Below are positions 18,614-28,616 of a DNA stretch of 64,000 bases, piece by piece; the stretch's first letter is position 1, and every line of letters begins with the position of its first letter. The translations under genes were made by a program, and so were the position numbers. Source of the stretch: Amycolatopsis balhimycina FH 1894 (GTDB lineage: Bacteria > Actinomycetota > Actinomycetes > Mycobacteriales > Pseudonocardiaceae); contig NZ_KB913037.1 in assembly GCF_000384295.1 (NCBI RefSeq), positions 6,072,822-6,136,821 on the forward strand, read 5' to 3'. Under the pieces are notes generated by a model that saw only the letters and a list, made by a program, of their open reading frames with translations, made no database searches and was not told where the DNA came from.

Positions 18614-18646
18614 AGGGCTCGGAGGGGATGTTCCCCTCCGAGCCCT
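18614..18646 (+). terminator. strong stem-loop between binding-protein and ATPase genes
   Basis: Perfect 14-bp arms AGGGCTCGGAGGGG and CCCCTCCGAGCCCT with a 5-nt loop lie 15 nt after the lipoprotein stop. No T-run follows. Inside an ABC operon such a stem usually protects the upstream message and lowers read-through, giving more binding protein than ATPase. Confidence 0.75.
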
Positions 18647-18680
18647 CACGTGTTTTGACAGAGATGGAATTCTCCCGCCC

Positions 18681-20248
<1,568 letters not shown>

Positions 20249-20252
<4 letters not shown>

Positions 20253-21340
20253 CGTCCTGGCGCACGAAACTGCTGCCTCCGCTGCTGGCGATCGTCTTCG
20301 CCGTGCTGCTGTCGGCGATCGCGCTGATCATCTCCGGGGCCGACCCGCTGAACGCGTACGGCACGATGATCGGCCAGATGTTCAAGGGCTCGACCGCGGT
20401 CGACACGGTGAACCTGGCGACGGTCTACTACCTGTCCGGGCTCGCGGTCGCCATCGGCTTCCAGATGAACCTGTTCAACATCGGTGTCGAGGGCCAGTAC
20501 CGGTTCGCCGCCGTCGTCGCCGCCATCGCCGGCGGCGCGATGAAGCTGCCGCCGGTCATCCACGTGCTCGCGATCCTGGTGGTCGCGGTCGTCGCGGGCA
20601 TGGCCTACGCGGCGGTCCCGGCGATCCTCAAGGTCACCCGCGGGGTCAGCGAAGTCATCTCGACGATCATGCTCAACGCGATCGTCGCCGGGATCATCGC
20701 CTTCCTCATCAACGCCGACCAGTTCGGCGTGCAGACCGGCAACAACATCGGCACCCGCGTGATCGAGCCGTCCGGCCGGATCCCGGGCATCCCGCTCGGC
20801 TCGGGCACGCTGTTCGGCTTCGTGATCGTCGCGGGCGTTATTGGCGGCGCCTACTGGTTCATGCTCAACCGCACCCGGTTCGGCTTCGAGCTCAAGGCGT
20901 CCGGCGAGTCCACCACCGCGGCCGCCGCGGGTGGCGTCAACGCCAAGAAGATGACGCTGATCGCGATGCTGCTCTCCGGCGCGGTCGCCGGCATGGTCGC
21001 CATGCCGGAGCTGCTCGGCCGCGACTACAGCTACGGCATCACCGCGACGCAGATGTACGGCTTCACCGGCATCGCGGTCGCGCTGCTCGGCCGCAACCAC
21101 CCCGGCGGCATCGCGCTCGGCGCGCTGCTGTGGGCGTTCCTCGACACCTCCGCGGTGTCGCTGGAGCAGATCAACGTGTCCAAGGAGATCGCGACGATCA
21201 TGCAGGGCATCATCGTGCTGTCGGTCGTCGTGGCGTACGAGATCGTGCGCCGGGCCGACCTGGCGGCCGAACAACGCAGAGTCGGGCGCGCGCTCGCCGG
21301 CCGCAAGGGTTCCTCGGTCGCCGAAGGGGGTGCGGTGTGA
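20249..21340 (+). CDS. nucleoside ABC importer permease 1
   Basis: 363 residues with about nine hydrophobic helices. FQMNLFNIGVEGQYRFAAVV near residue 75 is the conserved coupling region of the BPD_transp_2 family, followed by KVTRGVSEVISTIMLNAIVAG. FELKASGESTTAAAAGGVNA and ALLGRNHPGGIALGALLWA are typical later segments. The family is the YufP/NupP type, paired with a YufQ/NupQ-type partner encoded next. Gene overlaps on both sides (ATGA and GTGA) indicate coupled translation. Confidence 0.94.
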
Positions 21341-22602
21341 TCACCGACGTCGCCCCCGAATCCGGCTCGACCATGCCGGTGCAGCGCAAGCGCGGCCGGG
21401 TCCCCGGCTGGCTGCGCGGCGTGATCTGGGCCGTGATCGCCATCGCCGTCGTCTCGACGGCGTCCTACTCGACCGGCGTCGCCGCGCTGACGTCGTCGAA
21501 CACCGCGTCGACGGCGTTGCGGCTGGCCCTGCCGATCCTGCTGTGCGCGCTGGGCGGCCTCTGGGCCGAACGCGCGGGCGTCGTCAACATCGGCCTCGAG
21601 GGCATGATGATCCTCGGGACCTGGGGCGCCGCCTGGGGTTCGTACAACGGCGGTGTCTGGGCCGGCCTGGTGGCCGCGCTCGTCTTCGGCGCGCTCGGCG
21701 GGCTGCTGCACGCGGTGGCGACGGTGACGTTCAACGTCAACCACATCGTCTCCGGCGTCGCGATCAACCTGCTCGGCCTGGGCGTCACGAAGTACCTGGC
21801 GAACCTGATCTTCGCGCCGCTTTCGGGCAACCCGCGGCAGTCGCCGGTGGTGCCGAAGTTCGACACGTACTCGGCGAGCTTCCTCTCGGACTGGCTGGGC
21901 GACCTGGAGAAGCAGCAGCGCGTCGGCATCTCCGACGTCGCGGGCATCCTGCGCGGCCTGGTCACCGAGGTGGCGCCGCTGACGATGATCGCGATCATCC
22001 TGGTGCCGGTGAGCTTCTGGGTGCTGTGGCGGACCCGGTTCGGCCTGCGGCTGCGGTCGTGCGGCGAGAACCCGGTGGCCGCCGAGTCGCTCGGCGTCAA
22101 CGTGTACCTGCACAAGTACGTGGCCGTGATCATCTCCGGCGCGTTCGCCGGGATGGGCGGCGCGTCGCTGGTGCTGCTGCGCGGCGGCGCGGACTACCTG
22201 GAGAACCAGACGAACGGCCGTGGCTACATCGGCCTCGCGGCGATGATCTTCGGCAACTGGCGGCCGGGTGGCCTGCTCGGCGGCGCGGCGCTGTTCGGCT
22301 ACGCGGACGGCCTGCAGCTCGCCGGCGGCGGCGAAGCGGTGCTCGCGCTGCTGTACGGCGCGGTGATCCTGGTCGCCGTGATCGTCGTCGTGCAGCTGTT
22401 CCGGAAGCAGTGGATCGCGGCCGGGCTCGGCGTCGTCGGCGCGGGCGTGCTGTACGCGATCTACTGGGCCAACGACACGCTGCCGTCGGACCTGATCCCG
22501 TACACCGCGCACTTCGTGACGCTGATCGTGCTGGCGGTGGCTTCGCAGCGGCTGCGGCCGCCGAAGGCCGACGGCCAGCCGTACCGACGGGGTGAGGACT
22601 GA
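21337..22602 (+). CDS. nucleoside ABC importer permease 2
   Basis: 421 residues from GTG 21337. After a basic cytoplasmic start and a first helix (GVIWAVIAIAVVSTASY), the conserved LCALGGLWAERAGVVNIGLE and GMMILGTWGAAWGS identify the BPD_transp_2 family, YufQ type. The coupling region reads FGLRLRSCGENPVAAESLGV. Late helices LLYGAVILVAVIVVVQLF and LIPYTAHFVTLIVLAVA finish the channel half. The stop overlaps the cytidine deaminase start by one base, tying transport to salvage. Confidence 0.94.
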   Translation: MITDVAPESGSTMPVQRKRGRVPGWLRGVIWAVIAIAVVSTASYSTGVAALTSSNTASTALRLALPILLCALGGLWAERAGVVNIGLEGMMILGTWGAAWGSYNGGVWAGLVAALVFGALGGLLHAVATVTFNVNHIVSGVAINLLGLGVTKYLANLIFAPLSGNPRQSPVVPKFDTYSASFLSDWLGDLEKQQRVGISDVAGILRGLVTEVAPLTMIAIILVPVSFWVLWRTRFGLRLRSCGENPVAAESLGVNVYLHKYVAVIISGAFAGMGGASLVLLRGGADYLENQTNGRGYIGLAAMIFGNWRPGGLLGGAALFGYADGLQLAGGGEAVLALLYGAVILVAVIVVVQLFRKQWIAAGLGVVGAGVLYAIYWANDTLPSDLIPYTAHFVTLIVLAVASQRLRPPKADGQPYRRGED

Positions 22603-22994
22603 TGACGTCCACAGTGGATTGGGACGCTCTGCGTTCTCAGGCGATCGAAGCGGCTTCCCATGCGTACGCGCCTTATTCGGGCCTGCACGTCGGGGTGGCC
22701 GGGATCGTCGACGACGGCCGGGTCGTGACCGGGTGCAACGTCGAAAACGCTTCCTACGGGCTCGGGCTGTGCGCGGAGTGCACGATGGCCGGGCAGCTGC
22801 GGCTGTCGGGCGGCGGGCGGCTGGTCGCCGTGGCGTGCCGCAGCGGTGCGGGTGACCTGCTGATGCCGTGTGGGCGGTGCCGCCAGATCCTGTTCGAGCT
22901 GGGCGGCTCCGCGTGCCTGGTGGACACTCCGCGCGGGGTGCTGCCGATGTCCGACGTCCTGCCGGACGCGTTCGGTCCGGACGACCTGCCGTGA
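22602..22994 (+). CDS. cdd: cytidine deaminase
   Basis: Converts cytidine and deoxycytidine to uridine and deoxyuridine in the cytosol. The 130 residues match the short tetrameric type. The zinc site is visible: CNVENASYGLGLCAECTMAG holds the first Cys and catalytic Glu (CAE), and PCGRCRQ supplies the two other Cys. YAPYSGLHVGVAG is the usual substrate-site start. It is embedded in the transporter operon with single-base and 4-bp overlaps on either side. Confidence 0.97.
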   Translation: MTSTVDWDALRSQAIEAASHAYAPYSGLHVGVAGIVDDGRVVTGCNVENASYGLGLCAECTMAGQLRLSGGGRLVAVACRSGAGDLLMPCGRCRQILFELGGSACLVDTPRGVLPMSDVLPDAFGPDDLP

Positions 22995-24268
22995 GCGGGT
23001 TTGCGGCGGTCGACGTCATCCGGACGAAACGGGACGGCGGCACGCTTTCCGACGAGCAGATCGACTGGGTCGTCGACGCCTACACCCACGGTGTCGTCGC
23101 CGAAGAGCAGATGTCGGCGCTGGCGATGGCGATCTTCCTGCGAGGGATGACCTCGGCCGAGATCTCCCGCTGGACGCACGCGATGATCGCGTCGGGGGAG
23201 CGGCTGTCGCTGTCGGTGTCCCGCCCGACGGTGGACAAGCACTCGACGGGCGGGGTCGGCGACAAGATCACGCTGCCGCTGGCGCCGCTGGTGGCCGCGT
23301 GCGGCGCGGCGGTGCCGCAGCTGTCCGGGCGCGGGCTCGGGCACACCGGCGGGACGCTCGACAAGCTGGAGTCGATCCCCGGCTGGCGGGCTTCACTGTC
23401 CACTTCGGAGATTCAGGCGCAGCTCGAAGACGTCGGCGCGGTGGTCTGCGCGGCGACGTCCGGGCTGGCCCCGGCGGACAAGAAGCTGTACGCGCTGCGG
23501 GACGTCACCTCGACGGTGGAGTCGATCCCGCTGATCGCCAGCTCGATCATGAGCAAGAAGATCGCGGAAGGCGCGTCCGGGCTGGTCCTGGACGTGAAGT
23601 TCGGGTCGGGCGCGTTCATGAAGTCTCTGGACCAGGCCCGGGTGCTGGCCGGTGCTTTGACGTCGATCGGCGCGGACCACGGCGTCCCGACGACGGCGTT
23701 GCTGACCGACATGAACGTCCCGTTGGGGCGGGCGGTCGGCAACGCGGTGGAGGTCGCGGAGTCGGTCGCGGTGCTTCAGGGCGGTGGGCCGTCGGACGTG
23801 GTTGCGCTGACTCTCGCCTTGGCGCGGGAGATGCTGGCTCTCGCCGGTCTCGACGTGGACCCGGCGGCGGTGCTGGCTTCGGGGGAGGCGTACGAGGTCT
23901 GGTGCCGGATGATCTCGGCCCAGGGCGGCGACCCTTTGGCTGCTTTGCCGACGCCTTCCCACGTGCACGTGGTTACGGCGCCTTCGTCGGGCGTACTGGC
24001 TTCGCTGGACGCGTACGCGGTGGGTGTCGCAGCCTGGCGGCTGGGCGCGGGCCGGGCCCGCAAGGAGGACCCGGTCCAGGCGGCGGCGGGCATCCTGTGC
24101 CTGGCCAAGCCCGGTTCTTCCGTGACCGAGGGTGAGCCGCTGCTGGAGCTGCACACGGACACCCCCGACGCGATCCCGGCGGCCCTGGAGGCCTTGGAGG
24201 GCGGCTTCACGATCGCCGACTCGGCCCCCGCCCCGGGCCCGATCGTCGTGGAGACCATCCGCGCCTAG
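22991..24268 (+). CDS. deoA: thymidine phosphorylase
   Basis: Splits thymidine or deoxyuridine with phosphate into base and deoxyribose-1-phosphate. GTG 22991 overlaps the cdd stop by 4 bp and gives 425 residues. The N-terminal helical domain (DVIRTKRDGGTLSDEQIDWV) is followed by the phosphate-binding VDKHSTGGVGDKITLPLAPL and the hinge LSGRGLGHTGGTLDKLESIP, the classic pyrimidine nucleoside phosphorylase signature. IASSIMSKKIAEGASGLVLD and DVKFGSGAFMK are also diagnostic. It ends the nucleoside transport operon; a repeat array and terminator follow. Confidence 0.97.
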   Translation: MSGFAAVDVIRTKRDGGTLSDEQIDWVVDAYTHGVVAEEQMSALAMAIFLRGMTSAEISRWTHAMIASGERLSLSVSRPTVDKHSTGGVGDKITLPLAPLVAACGAAVPQLSGRGLGHTGGTLDKLESIPGWRASLSTSEIQAQLEDVGAVVCAATSGLAPADKKLYALRDVTSTVESIPLIASSIMSKKIAEGASGLVLDVKFGSGAFMKSLDQARVLAGALTSIGADHGVPTTALLTDMNVPLGRAVGNAVEVAESVAVLQGGGPSDVVALTLALAREMLALAGLDVDPAAVLASGEAYEVWCRMISAQGGDPLAALPTPSHVHVVTAPSSGVLASLDAYAVGVAAWRLGAGRARKEDPVQAAAGILCLAKPGSSVTEGEPLLELHTDTPDAIPAALEALEGGFTIADSAPAPGPIVVETIRA

Positions 24269-24326
24269 CTCGACTGTGATGATCATCGCGAAGATGATCA
24301 CCCACCCGAGTGACCTCGCAGGTCGT

Positions 24327-24468
24327 AACTCGCGTGATCAAGCCCGGAACTCGCGTGATTGAAGCCGGAACTCGCGTGATCAAGCCCGTCACGGCCCCGA
24401 TCACGCGAGTTCCGGCTCCAGTCACGCCGGACCCGGCCCCGATCACGCGAGTTCCGGCTCTGATCACC
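24327..24468. repeat. 21-bp phased bidirectional repeat array A
   Basis: The core CTCGCGTGAT appears at 24329, 24350 and 24371, exactly 21 bp apart. It then appears inverted as ATCACGCGAG or variants at 24400, 24421 (degenerate), 24442 and 24463 (partial), again 21 bp apart. The centre contains CCGTCACGGC. The whole can fold as a long imperfect hairpin. It sits between the convergent ends of deoA and the coiled-coil gene. Same architecture, and the same centre and 29-bp switch distance, as the array at 53980. Confidence 0.9.
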
Positions 24469-24490
24469 AGGTCGCCTGCCGCCTGGCCGA

Positions 24491-24545
24491 GGTCATGAGG
24501 GGCACCCTCATGGACTTAAGAGCCATGAGGGTGCCCCTCATGACC
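24491..24545. repeat. long perfect palindrome, family P2 copy a
   Basis: Perfect 23-bp arms (24491-24513 and 24523-24545) enclose ACTTAAGAG. The inner motif is CATGAGGGGCACC...GGTGCCCCTCATG. A related copy is at 42638-42686. It lies between the repeat array and the terminator downstream of deoA. Confidence 0.88.
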
Positions 24546-24590
24546 CATGAAGAGGCCCCCGCCGGCGAACCGGCGGGGGCCCTCTTCATG
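24546..24590. terminator. bidirectional stem-loop terminator
   Basis: Arms of about 20 bp (24546-24565 and 24570-24590, one bulged base) contain GAAGAGG-CCCCCGCCGG and its complement around a CGAA tetraloop. It lies between the convergent deoA and coiled-coil genes, 9 bp from the stop of the latter, and should stop transcripts from both sides. Confidence 0.85.
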
Positions 24591-24599
24591 GGGCTGGGG

Positions 24600-25724
24600 T
24601 TACTCCGTGGCTTCTTCCGAGCCTTCGCCCGCCTTGGCCTTCGCGTCGGCCGGCTTCGGGGCGCGGCCGTTGCGGGAGCTGCGCCGCGGCTGGCGCGGGG
24701 CGGGCGGGGGCGGCGAGATCTGCTGGACCGCCGGGCCGCCGCCGAGCATCAGCTCCGCGAACGTCGCCATCGCCTCGTCGAGCTGGCCGCCGATGCGGCG
24801 GACGCTCTCGTCGTTGCTCTTGCGGACCAGCGTGTCCACCGAGTCGGTGTCCGGCTGCTTCGACAGCGTGCCCTCGACCTTGGACAGCCCGGCCTTGAGC
24901 GCGCCGTCGAGGTCGCCGATGCCCGAGAGGAAGCCGTCCTCCACCTTGTCGAGGCGGGAGGCCAGGTCGTCGAGGCGGGTGGTGACCGTTTCGAGCCGGT
25001 TGCCCAGGTTCTCCAGCCGGTCGGACGCGTCGATCATCTCGCCGGTCTCGGTCAGCGCGACCTTGAGCGCCTCGGTGTTCGCGTCGATCCGCTCGTGCGT
25101 GGTGCGGCCCAGTTCGCCGAAGCGCTCGTTCGTGACGCGGCTCAGCTCGTCGACCTTGTTCCGCAGTTCGTGGTCGGCGTGGTCGACGCGGTCGCGCAGC
25201 GCCGACTCGGCCTGCTCGATCCGCTCGCGGACCGGGCCGTGCACCGACTGCGGGATCGACTCGAGCTTCGCGTCCTGCTTGTCGAGGTGGCCGCCGACCT
25301 CGTCGATCCGGCGGTGGATGTTCTGGAGCTTGTCCTCGAGCCCGTCCATCCGGCCGCCGACGCCCTCGAGGCGCGCCGCCATGCCGTCCAGCCGCCCGTC
25401 GAGCTGCGCGAAGGGCTTGGCGAGCTTGTCGACGATGCTCTCGACGGCGCGGGTCAGCGCGGCGATCGCGTTGTCCTGGGACTCGAGGCGGGACATCGTC
25501 TCGTCGAGGCGCTCGGCGAGGACGCTGACCTCGGTGCGGTCGGGCATCTCGGAGAGCCGCTTGCGGACCGCGCCCAGCGAGTCCACCGGCGCGAGGCGGG
25601 CGTAGATGTCGTCGAGCGCGTCGAAGATCTGCTGCTGCTCGCTCTCACGCACTTCGGCCGCGCGCACCAGCATGTTGCGCATCCGGTCGAAGGACGGGGC
25701 GGCAATGTGGTTGTCAGTGGTCAC
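24600..25724 (-). CDS. long coiled-coil protein of unknown function
   Basis: I place the start at GTG 25724 (VTTDNHIAAPSFDRMRNML), with AAGGA about 12 nt upstream; the frame stays open further upstream but lacks protein-like sequence. This gives 374 residues. Most of the protein is heptad-like and rich in Leu, Arg, Asp and Glu, for example RLDGMAARLEGVGGRMDGLE and NIHRRIDEVGGHLDKQDAKL, predicting a long coiled coil. The last 60 residues are Pro/Lys/Ala-rich (RQPRRSSRNGRAPKPADAKA), likely disordered and basic. No signal or membrane segment is seen. A cytoskeletal or scaffold role is possible but not shown. It is divergent from add. Confidence 0.7.
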   Translation of the reverse strand: MTTDNHIAAPSFDRMRNMLVRAAEVRESEQQQIFDALDDIYARLAPVDSLGAVRKRLSEMPDRTEVSVLAERLDETMSRLESQDNAIAALTRAVESIVDKLAKPFAQLDGRLDGMAARLEGVGGRMDGLEDKLQNIHRRIDEVGGHLDKQDAKLESIPQSVHGPVRERIEQAESALRDRVDHADHELRNKVDELSRVTNERFGELGRTTHERIDANTEALKVALTETGEMIDASDRLENLGNRLETVTTRLDDLASRLDKVEDGFLSGIGDLDGALKAGLSKVEGTLSKQPDTDSVDTLVRKSNDESVRRIGGQLDEAMATFAELMLGGGPAVQQISPPPPAPRQPRRSSRNGRAPKPADAKAKAGEGSEEATE

Positions 25725-25862
25725 TGCTGTGTGTCCTTCGTCGGCGGGGAAATGGGAGGGACGTGCCACGAAGCTTAACGATTGCGAAATTGCTGTGCGT
25801 ATGGCCCCCGTGAAGCGCGTATTACGGAGGCTGCCCCCGGATGGCCGATTCGTCACATGATC

Positions 25863-25881
25863 GTCAACGCTGAGCGTTGAC
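25863..25881. promoter_or_regulatory. 19-bp inverted repeat upstream of add
   Basis: GTCAACGC and GCGTTGAC are perfect 8-bp arms around TGA, 57 bp before the add start and about 140 bp before the coiled-coil gene start. Its compact symmetry suggests a regulator site rather than a terminator. The other bases of 25725-25937 show no clear promoter. Confidence 0.45.
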
Positions 25882-25937
25882 CCGAGCCTGAGAGTTACCG
25901 CCATGTAGGGGAATGACATCGAGGTTACCGTTGGGGG

Positions 25938-27032
25938 ATGCCTGACGAAAGCCCTGTTCTGCCCATCGAGACACTCCGCCGCGCACCCAAGGTGCTGCTG
26001 CACGACCACCTCGACGGCGGCCTCCGCCCGGCCACCGTCGCCGAGCTCGCCGACGCGACCGGCTACGCCGGTCTGCCCACCACCGACGCGGCCGAGCTGG
26101 GCAGTTGGTTCCGCCGTGCGGCCGACTCCGGCTCACTCGTTTCCTACCTGGAGACCTTCGCGCACACCTGCGGGGTGATGCAGACGGAGGAAGCGCTGGT
26201 CAGGGTCGCCGCGGAGGCGGTCGAGGACCTGGCCGCCGACGGCGTCGTCTACGCCGAGGTGCGCTACGCACCGGAGTTGTTCGTCGAACGCGGTCTGTCA
26301 CTCGATGCGGTGGTTGAGGCTGTCCAGGCGGGGTTCACGGAGGGCGCACGGCGGGTGGCCGCGAACGGCGGCAGCATCCGGGTCGGGACGTTGCTCTGCG
26401 CGATGCGCCAGCACGCCCGCGCGCTCGAGATCGCGAACCTCGCCGTCCGCTACCGCGACGCCGGTGTCGCGGGCTTCGACATCGCCGGGCCCGAGGACGG
26501 ATTCCCGCCGACCCGCAATCTCGACGCGTTCGAATATCTGCGTCAGAACAATGCGCATTTCACCATTCATGCCGGGGAAGCCTTCGGTTTACCGTCCATT
26601 TGGGAGGCCATTCAGCACTGCGGGGCGGAGCGGCTCGGGCACGGCGTGCGCATCATCGAGGACATCAAGACGGACGCGGACGGCACGGTCCACCTTGGAC
26701 GGTTGGCCGCGTACGTCCGCGACCGCCGCATCCCCCTGGAGATCTGCCCGACGTCGAACGTCCAAACTGGCACCGTGCGCTCGATCGCCGAGCACCCGAT
26801 CGGCCTGCTCGAGCGGCTGCGGTTCCGGGTGACCGTGAACACGGACAACCGGCTGATGAGCGGATGCACGATGACCAGCGAATTCGCCGCGCTGCACGAG
26901 GCGTTCGGCTATGGTATCGACGACTTCCGCTGGTTCACGATCAACGCGATGAAATCCGCGTTCATCGATTTCGACGCCCGGATCGCGCTGATCGACGGCG
27001 TCATCAAGCCCGGGTACGCCGCCCTGAGCTGA
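25938..27032 (+). CDS. add: adenosine deaminase
   Basis: Deaminates adenosine and deoxyadenosine to inosine and deoxyinosine. 364 residues, normal length. Zinc and catalytic residues are in place: [14 protein letters not shown] (HxH motif), [10 protein letters not shown] (His and the catalytic Glu of HAGE), RLGHGVRI (His) and [13 protein letters not shown] (the Asp of the usual S(L/T)xDD region; here NTDN, as in several actinobacterial enzymes). [11 protein letters not shown] is the usual strand before it. With cdd, deoA, deoC and upp nearby it belongs to the nucleoside salvage set; it is on its own transcript. Confidence 0.96.
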   Translation: MPDESPVLPIETLRRAPKVLLHDHLDGGLRPATVAELADATGYAGLPTTDAAELGSWFRRAADSGSLVSYLETFAHTCGVMQTEEALVRVAAEAVEDLAADGVVYAEVRYAPELFVERGLSLDAVVEAVQAGFTEGARRVAANGGSIRVGTLLCAMRQHARALEIANLAVRYRDAGVAGFDIAGPEDGFPPTRNLDAFEYLRQNNAHFTIHAGEAFGLPSIWEAIQHCGAERLGHGVRIIEDIKTDADGTVHLGRLAAYVRDRRIPLEICPTSNVQTGTVRSIAEHPIGLLERLRFRVTVNTDNRLMSGCTMTSEFAALHEAFGYGIDDFRWFTINAMKSAFIDFDARIALIDGVIKPGYAALS

Positions 27033-27043
27033 CTCCCGCTGCC

Positions 27044-27079
27044 AGGACCGCAACCGCCCACTAAGGCAGTTGCGGTCCT
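27044..27079 (+). terminator. stem-loop terminator after add
   Basis: Arms AGGACCGCAACCGCC (27044-27058) and GGCAGTTGCGGTCCT (27065-27079) pair with one mismatch around a 6-nt loop, 11 nt after the add stop. A single TT follows, so it is a typical high-GC terminator. Confidence 0.75.
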
Positions 27080-27134
27080 TAGGCACGCCAACTATCGTTC
27101 ACCATATAGGAAGTTGTTCTCATAATTTGAGACG

Positions 27135-28355
27135 GTGGCGAAGATGGCGCAGGTCGCGAGCGGTTCGGGTGAGCAGGTGCAGACGAGTTCCCGGCGGTGG
27201 CTCATCCTCGCGCTCGGCCTCGCCGCGCAGACCGCGAGCTGCTCGTTCCTCTACGGCCTTCCGTTCCTGGTCCCCGCCATGCGGGCCGCGGAGCAGCTGA
27301 CGCTGGCCGAGGCCGGCACGGTCGTCGCGGCGCCGAGCATCGGACTGCTGTTTACCCTGATCGTGTGGGGCGCGGCTGCGGACCGTTACGGAGAGCGCCT
27401 CATCATGGCCCTCGGCCTGGGCCTTTCGGGGTTACTCCTGGTGTACGCCGGGGTGGGAACTCACCCGGTCGGGCTCCTCTTTGGGGTGTTTTTGGCGGCC
27501 GGCGCCTGTACGGCTTCGGTGAACGCGGCGAGCGGTCGCGTCGTGATGGGCTGGTTCGCGAAGTCCGAGCGCGGCGTGGCGATGGGGATCCGCCAGACGG
27601 CCCAGCCGCTCGGGGTCGGCGTCGCCGCGCTGGGCCTGCCGCCGCTGGCTTCGCAGTTCGGGTTCCGCGCGGCCGTCCTGCTGCCGGCCGGGCTCGCGAT
27701 CGTCGTCGCGCTCCTGGTGGCGTGGCTGGTGACGGACCCGCCGCGGCCGCCTCGCCCGGCGAACGGTGTCAAGCCGCCTTCGCCGTACCGGCACGCGACG
27801 CTGTGGCGGGTGCACGGCGCGAGCGCGCTGCTGGTGGTGCCGCAGTTCGCGGTGTCGGCGTTCGCGCCGGTGTACCTGGTGGCGGTGCAGCACTGGAGTC
27901 CCCTGACGGCGGGCTGGTACCTGGCGGTGGTCCAGGTCCTGGGCGCTGCGGGCCGGCTGGGCTCGGGCCGGTGGTCGGACCGGGTCGGCAGCCGCCTGCG
28001 CCCGATGCGGCAGCTGGCTTTCGCCAGTTGCGCGGTCATGCTGCTGGTGGCGCTCGGCGACACGACCTGGCCGTGGCTGGTGCTGCCGGCGCTGGCCCTG
28101 GCGGGGGTGATCACGGTGGCGGACAACGGCCTGGGCTTCACGGCGTCGGCCGAACTGGCGGGCCTGGCGTGGTCGGGCCGCGCGATGGGCACGCAGAACA
28201 CGGGCCAGAACATCGCGGCCTCGCTCACGCCGCCGCTGCTGGGCCTGGTGATCGGCGACAGCAGGTACGCGCTGGCGTTCTGCGTCGCGGCGGTTTTCCC
28301 GGCCCTGGCGATCGCGGTGGTCCCGATCCGCGCGGAGCACACTGCGGACGACTGA
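27135..28355 (+). CDS. major facilitator superfamily transporter
   Basis: 406 residues with twelve predicted helices. GTG 27135 and ATG 27144 are both possible starts; neither has a strong ribosome binding site. The MFS loop 2-3 signature is AAADRYGERLIMALGLGLSG (DxxGxR type), and the second half has the matching RWSDRVGSRLRPMRQL. WFAKSERGVAMGIRQTAQPL is a conserved family-like stretch. Such transporters in actinobacteria are close to the CynX/NimT-like anion or drug efflux groups, but the substrate is not readable. The gene stands alone between add and an intergenic region with repeats. Confidence 0.85.
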   Translation: MAKMAQVASGSGEQVQTSSRRWLILALGLAAQTASCSFLYGLPFLVPAMRAAEQLTLAEAGTVVAAPSIGLLFTLIVWGAAADRYGERLIMALGLGLSGLLLVYAGVGTHPVGLLFGVFLAAGACTASVNAASGRVVMGWFAKSERGVAMGIRQTAQPLGVGVAALGLPPLASQFGFRAAVLLPAGLAIVVALLVAWLVTDPPRPPRPANGVKPPSPYRHATLWRVHGASALLVVPQFAVSAFAPVYLVAVQHWSPLTAGWYLAVVQVLGAAGRLGSGRWSDRVGSRLRPMRQLAFASCAVMLLVALGDTTWPWLVLPALALAGVITVADNGLGFTASAELAGLAWSGRAMGTQNTGQNIAASLTPPLLGLVIGDSRYALAFCVAAVFPALAIAVVPIRAEHTADD

Positions 28356-28495
28356 AACCAGCCGCGCCCGCGGGGGCGCCCCCCGTCTCCAGCGTATCGC
28401 TCGCGTCCGACACGAACCGGCCGCCGAAGCCGCCGCAGGGCCAGGTTGTCCACAACCGGCGGAGGCTGTGGAGCGATCCGCCGGGCCGATGCCGT

Positions 28496-28548
28496 GAACG
28501 ACTCTTTCCTGGCGTCGGACGTCAGAACGACTCTTTCATGACGTCCGG
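28496..28548. repeat. two direct repeats downstream of the MFS gene
   Basis: GAACGACTCTTTC occurs at 28496-28508 and 28525-28537, 29 bp apart, each followed by a short TGACGTC-like dyad (GCGTCGGACGTC and GACGTCCG). This may be another dispersed extragenic family. The 28356-28495 stretch before it shows nothing recognisable. Confidence 0.6.
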
Positions 28549-28565
28549 CGACCGGCCCCGGACAC

Positions 28566-28606
28566 GGCGAAGGCCGCCTCCCCAACTCCGGGAGACGGCC
28601 TTCGCC
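28566..28606 (-). terminator. stem-loop terminator for the acidic-protein gene
   Basis: GGCGAAGGCCGCCTCCC (28566-28582) pairs with GGGAGACGGCCTTCGCC (28590-28606) with one mismatch and a 7-nt loop, 11 nt beyond the stop of the minus-strand gene at 28617. Confidence 0.8.
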
Positions 28607-28616
28607 GGAAGGAACG

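Noticed and set aside
24327..24468. CRISPR-like regular repeats
   Set aside because: The repeating core is only about 10-13 bp, units reverse orientation midway, there are no variable 30-40 nt spacers and no cas genes nearby.
24600..26009. Longer coiled-coil protein starting at 26009
   Set aside because: The extra 95 residues overlap the 5' end of add on the other strand and do not look like protein; GTG 25724 has a ribosome site and a coherent N terminus.
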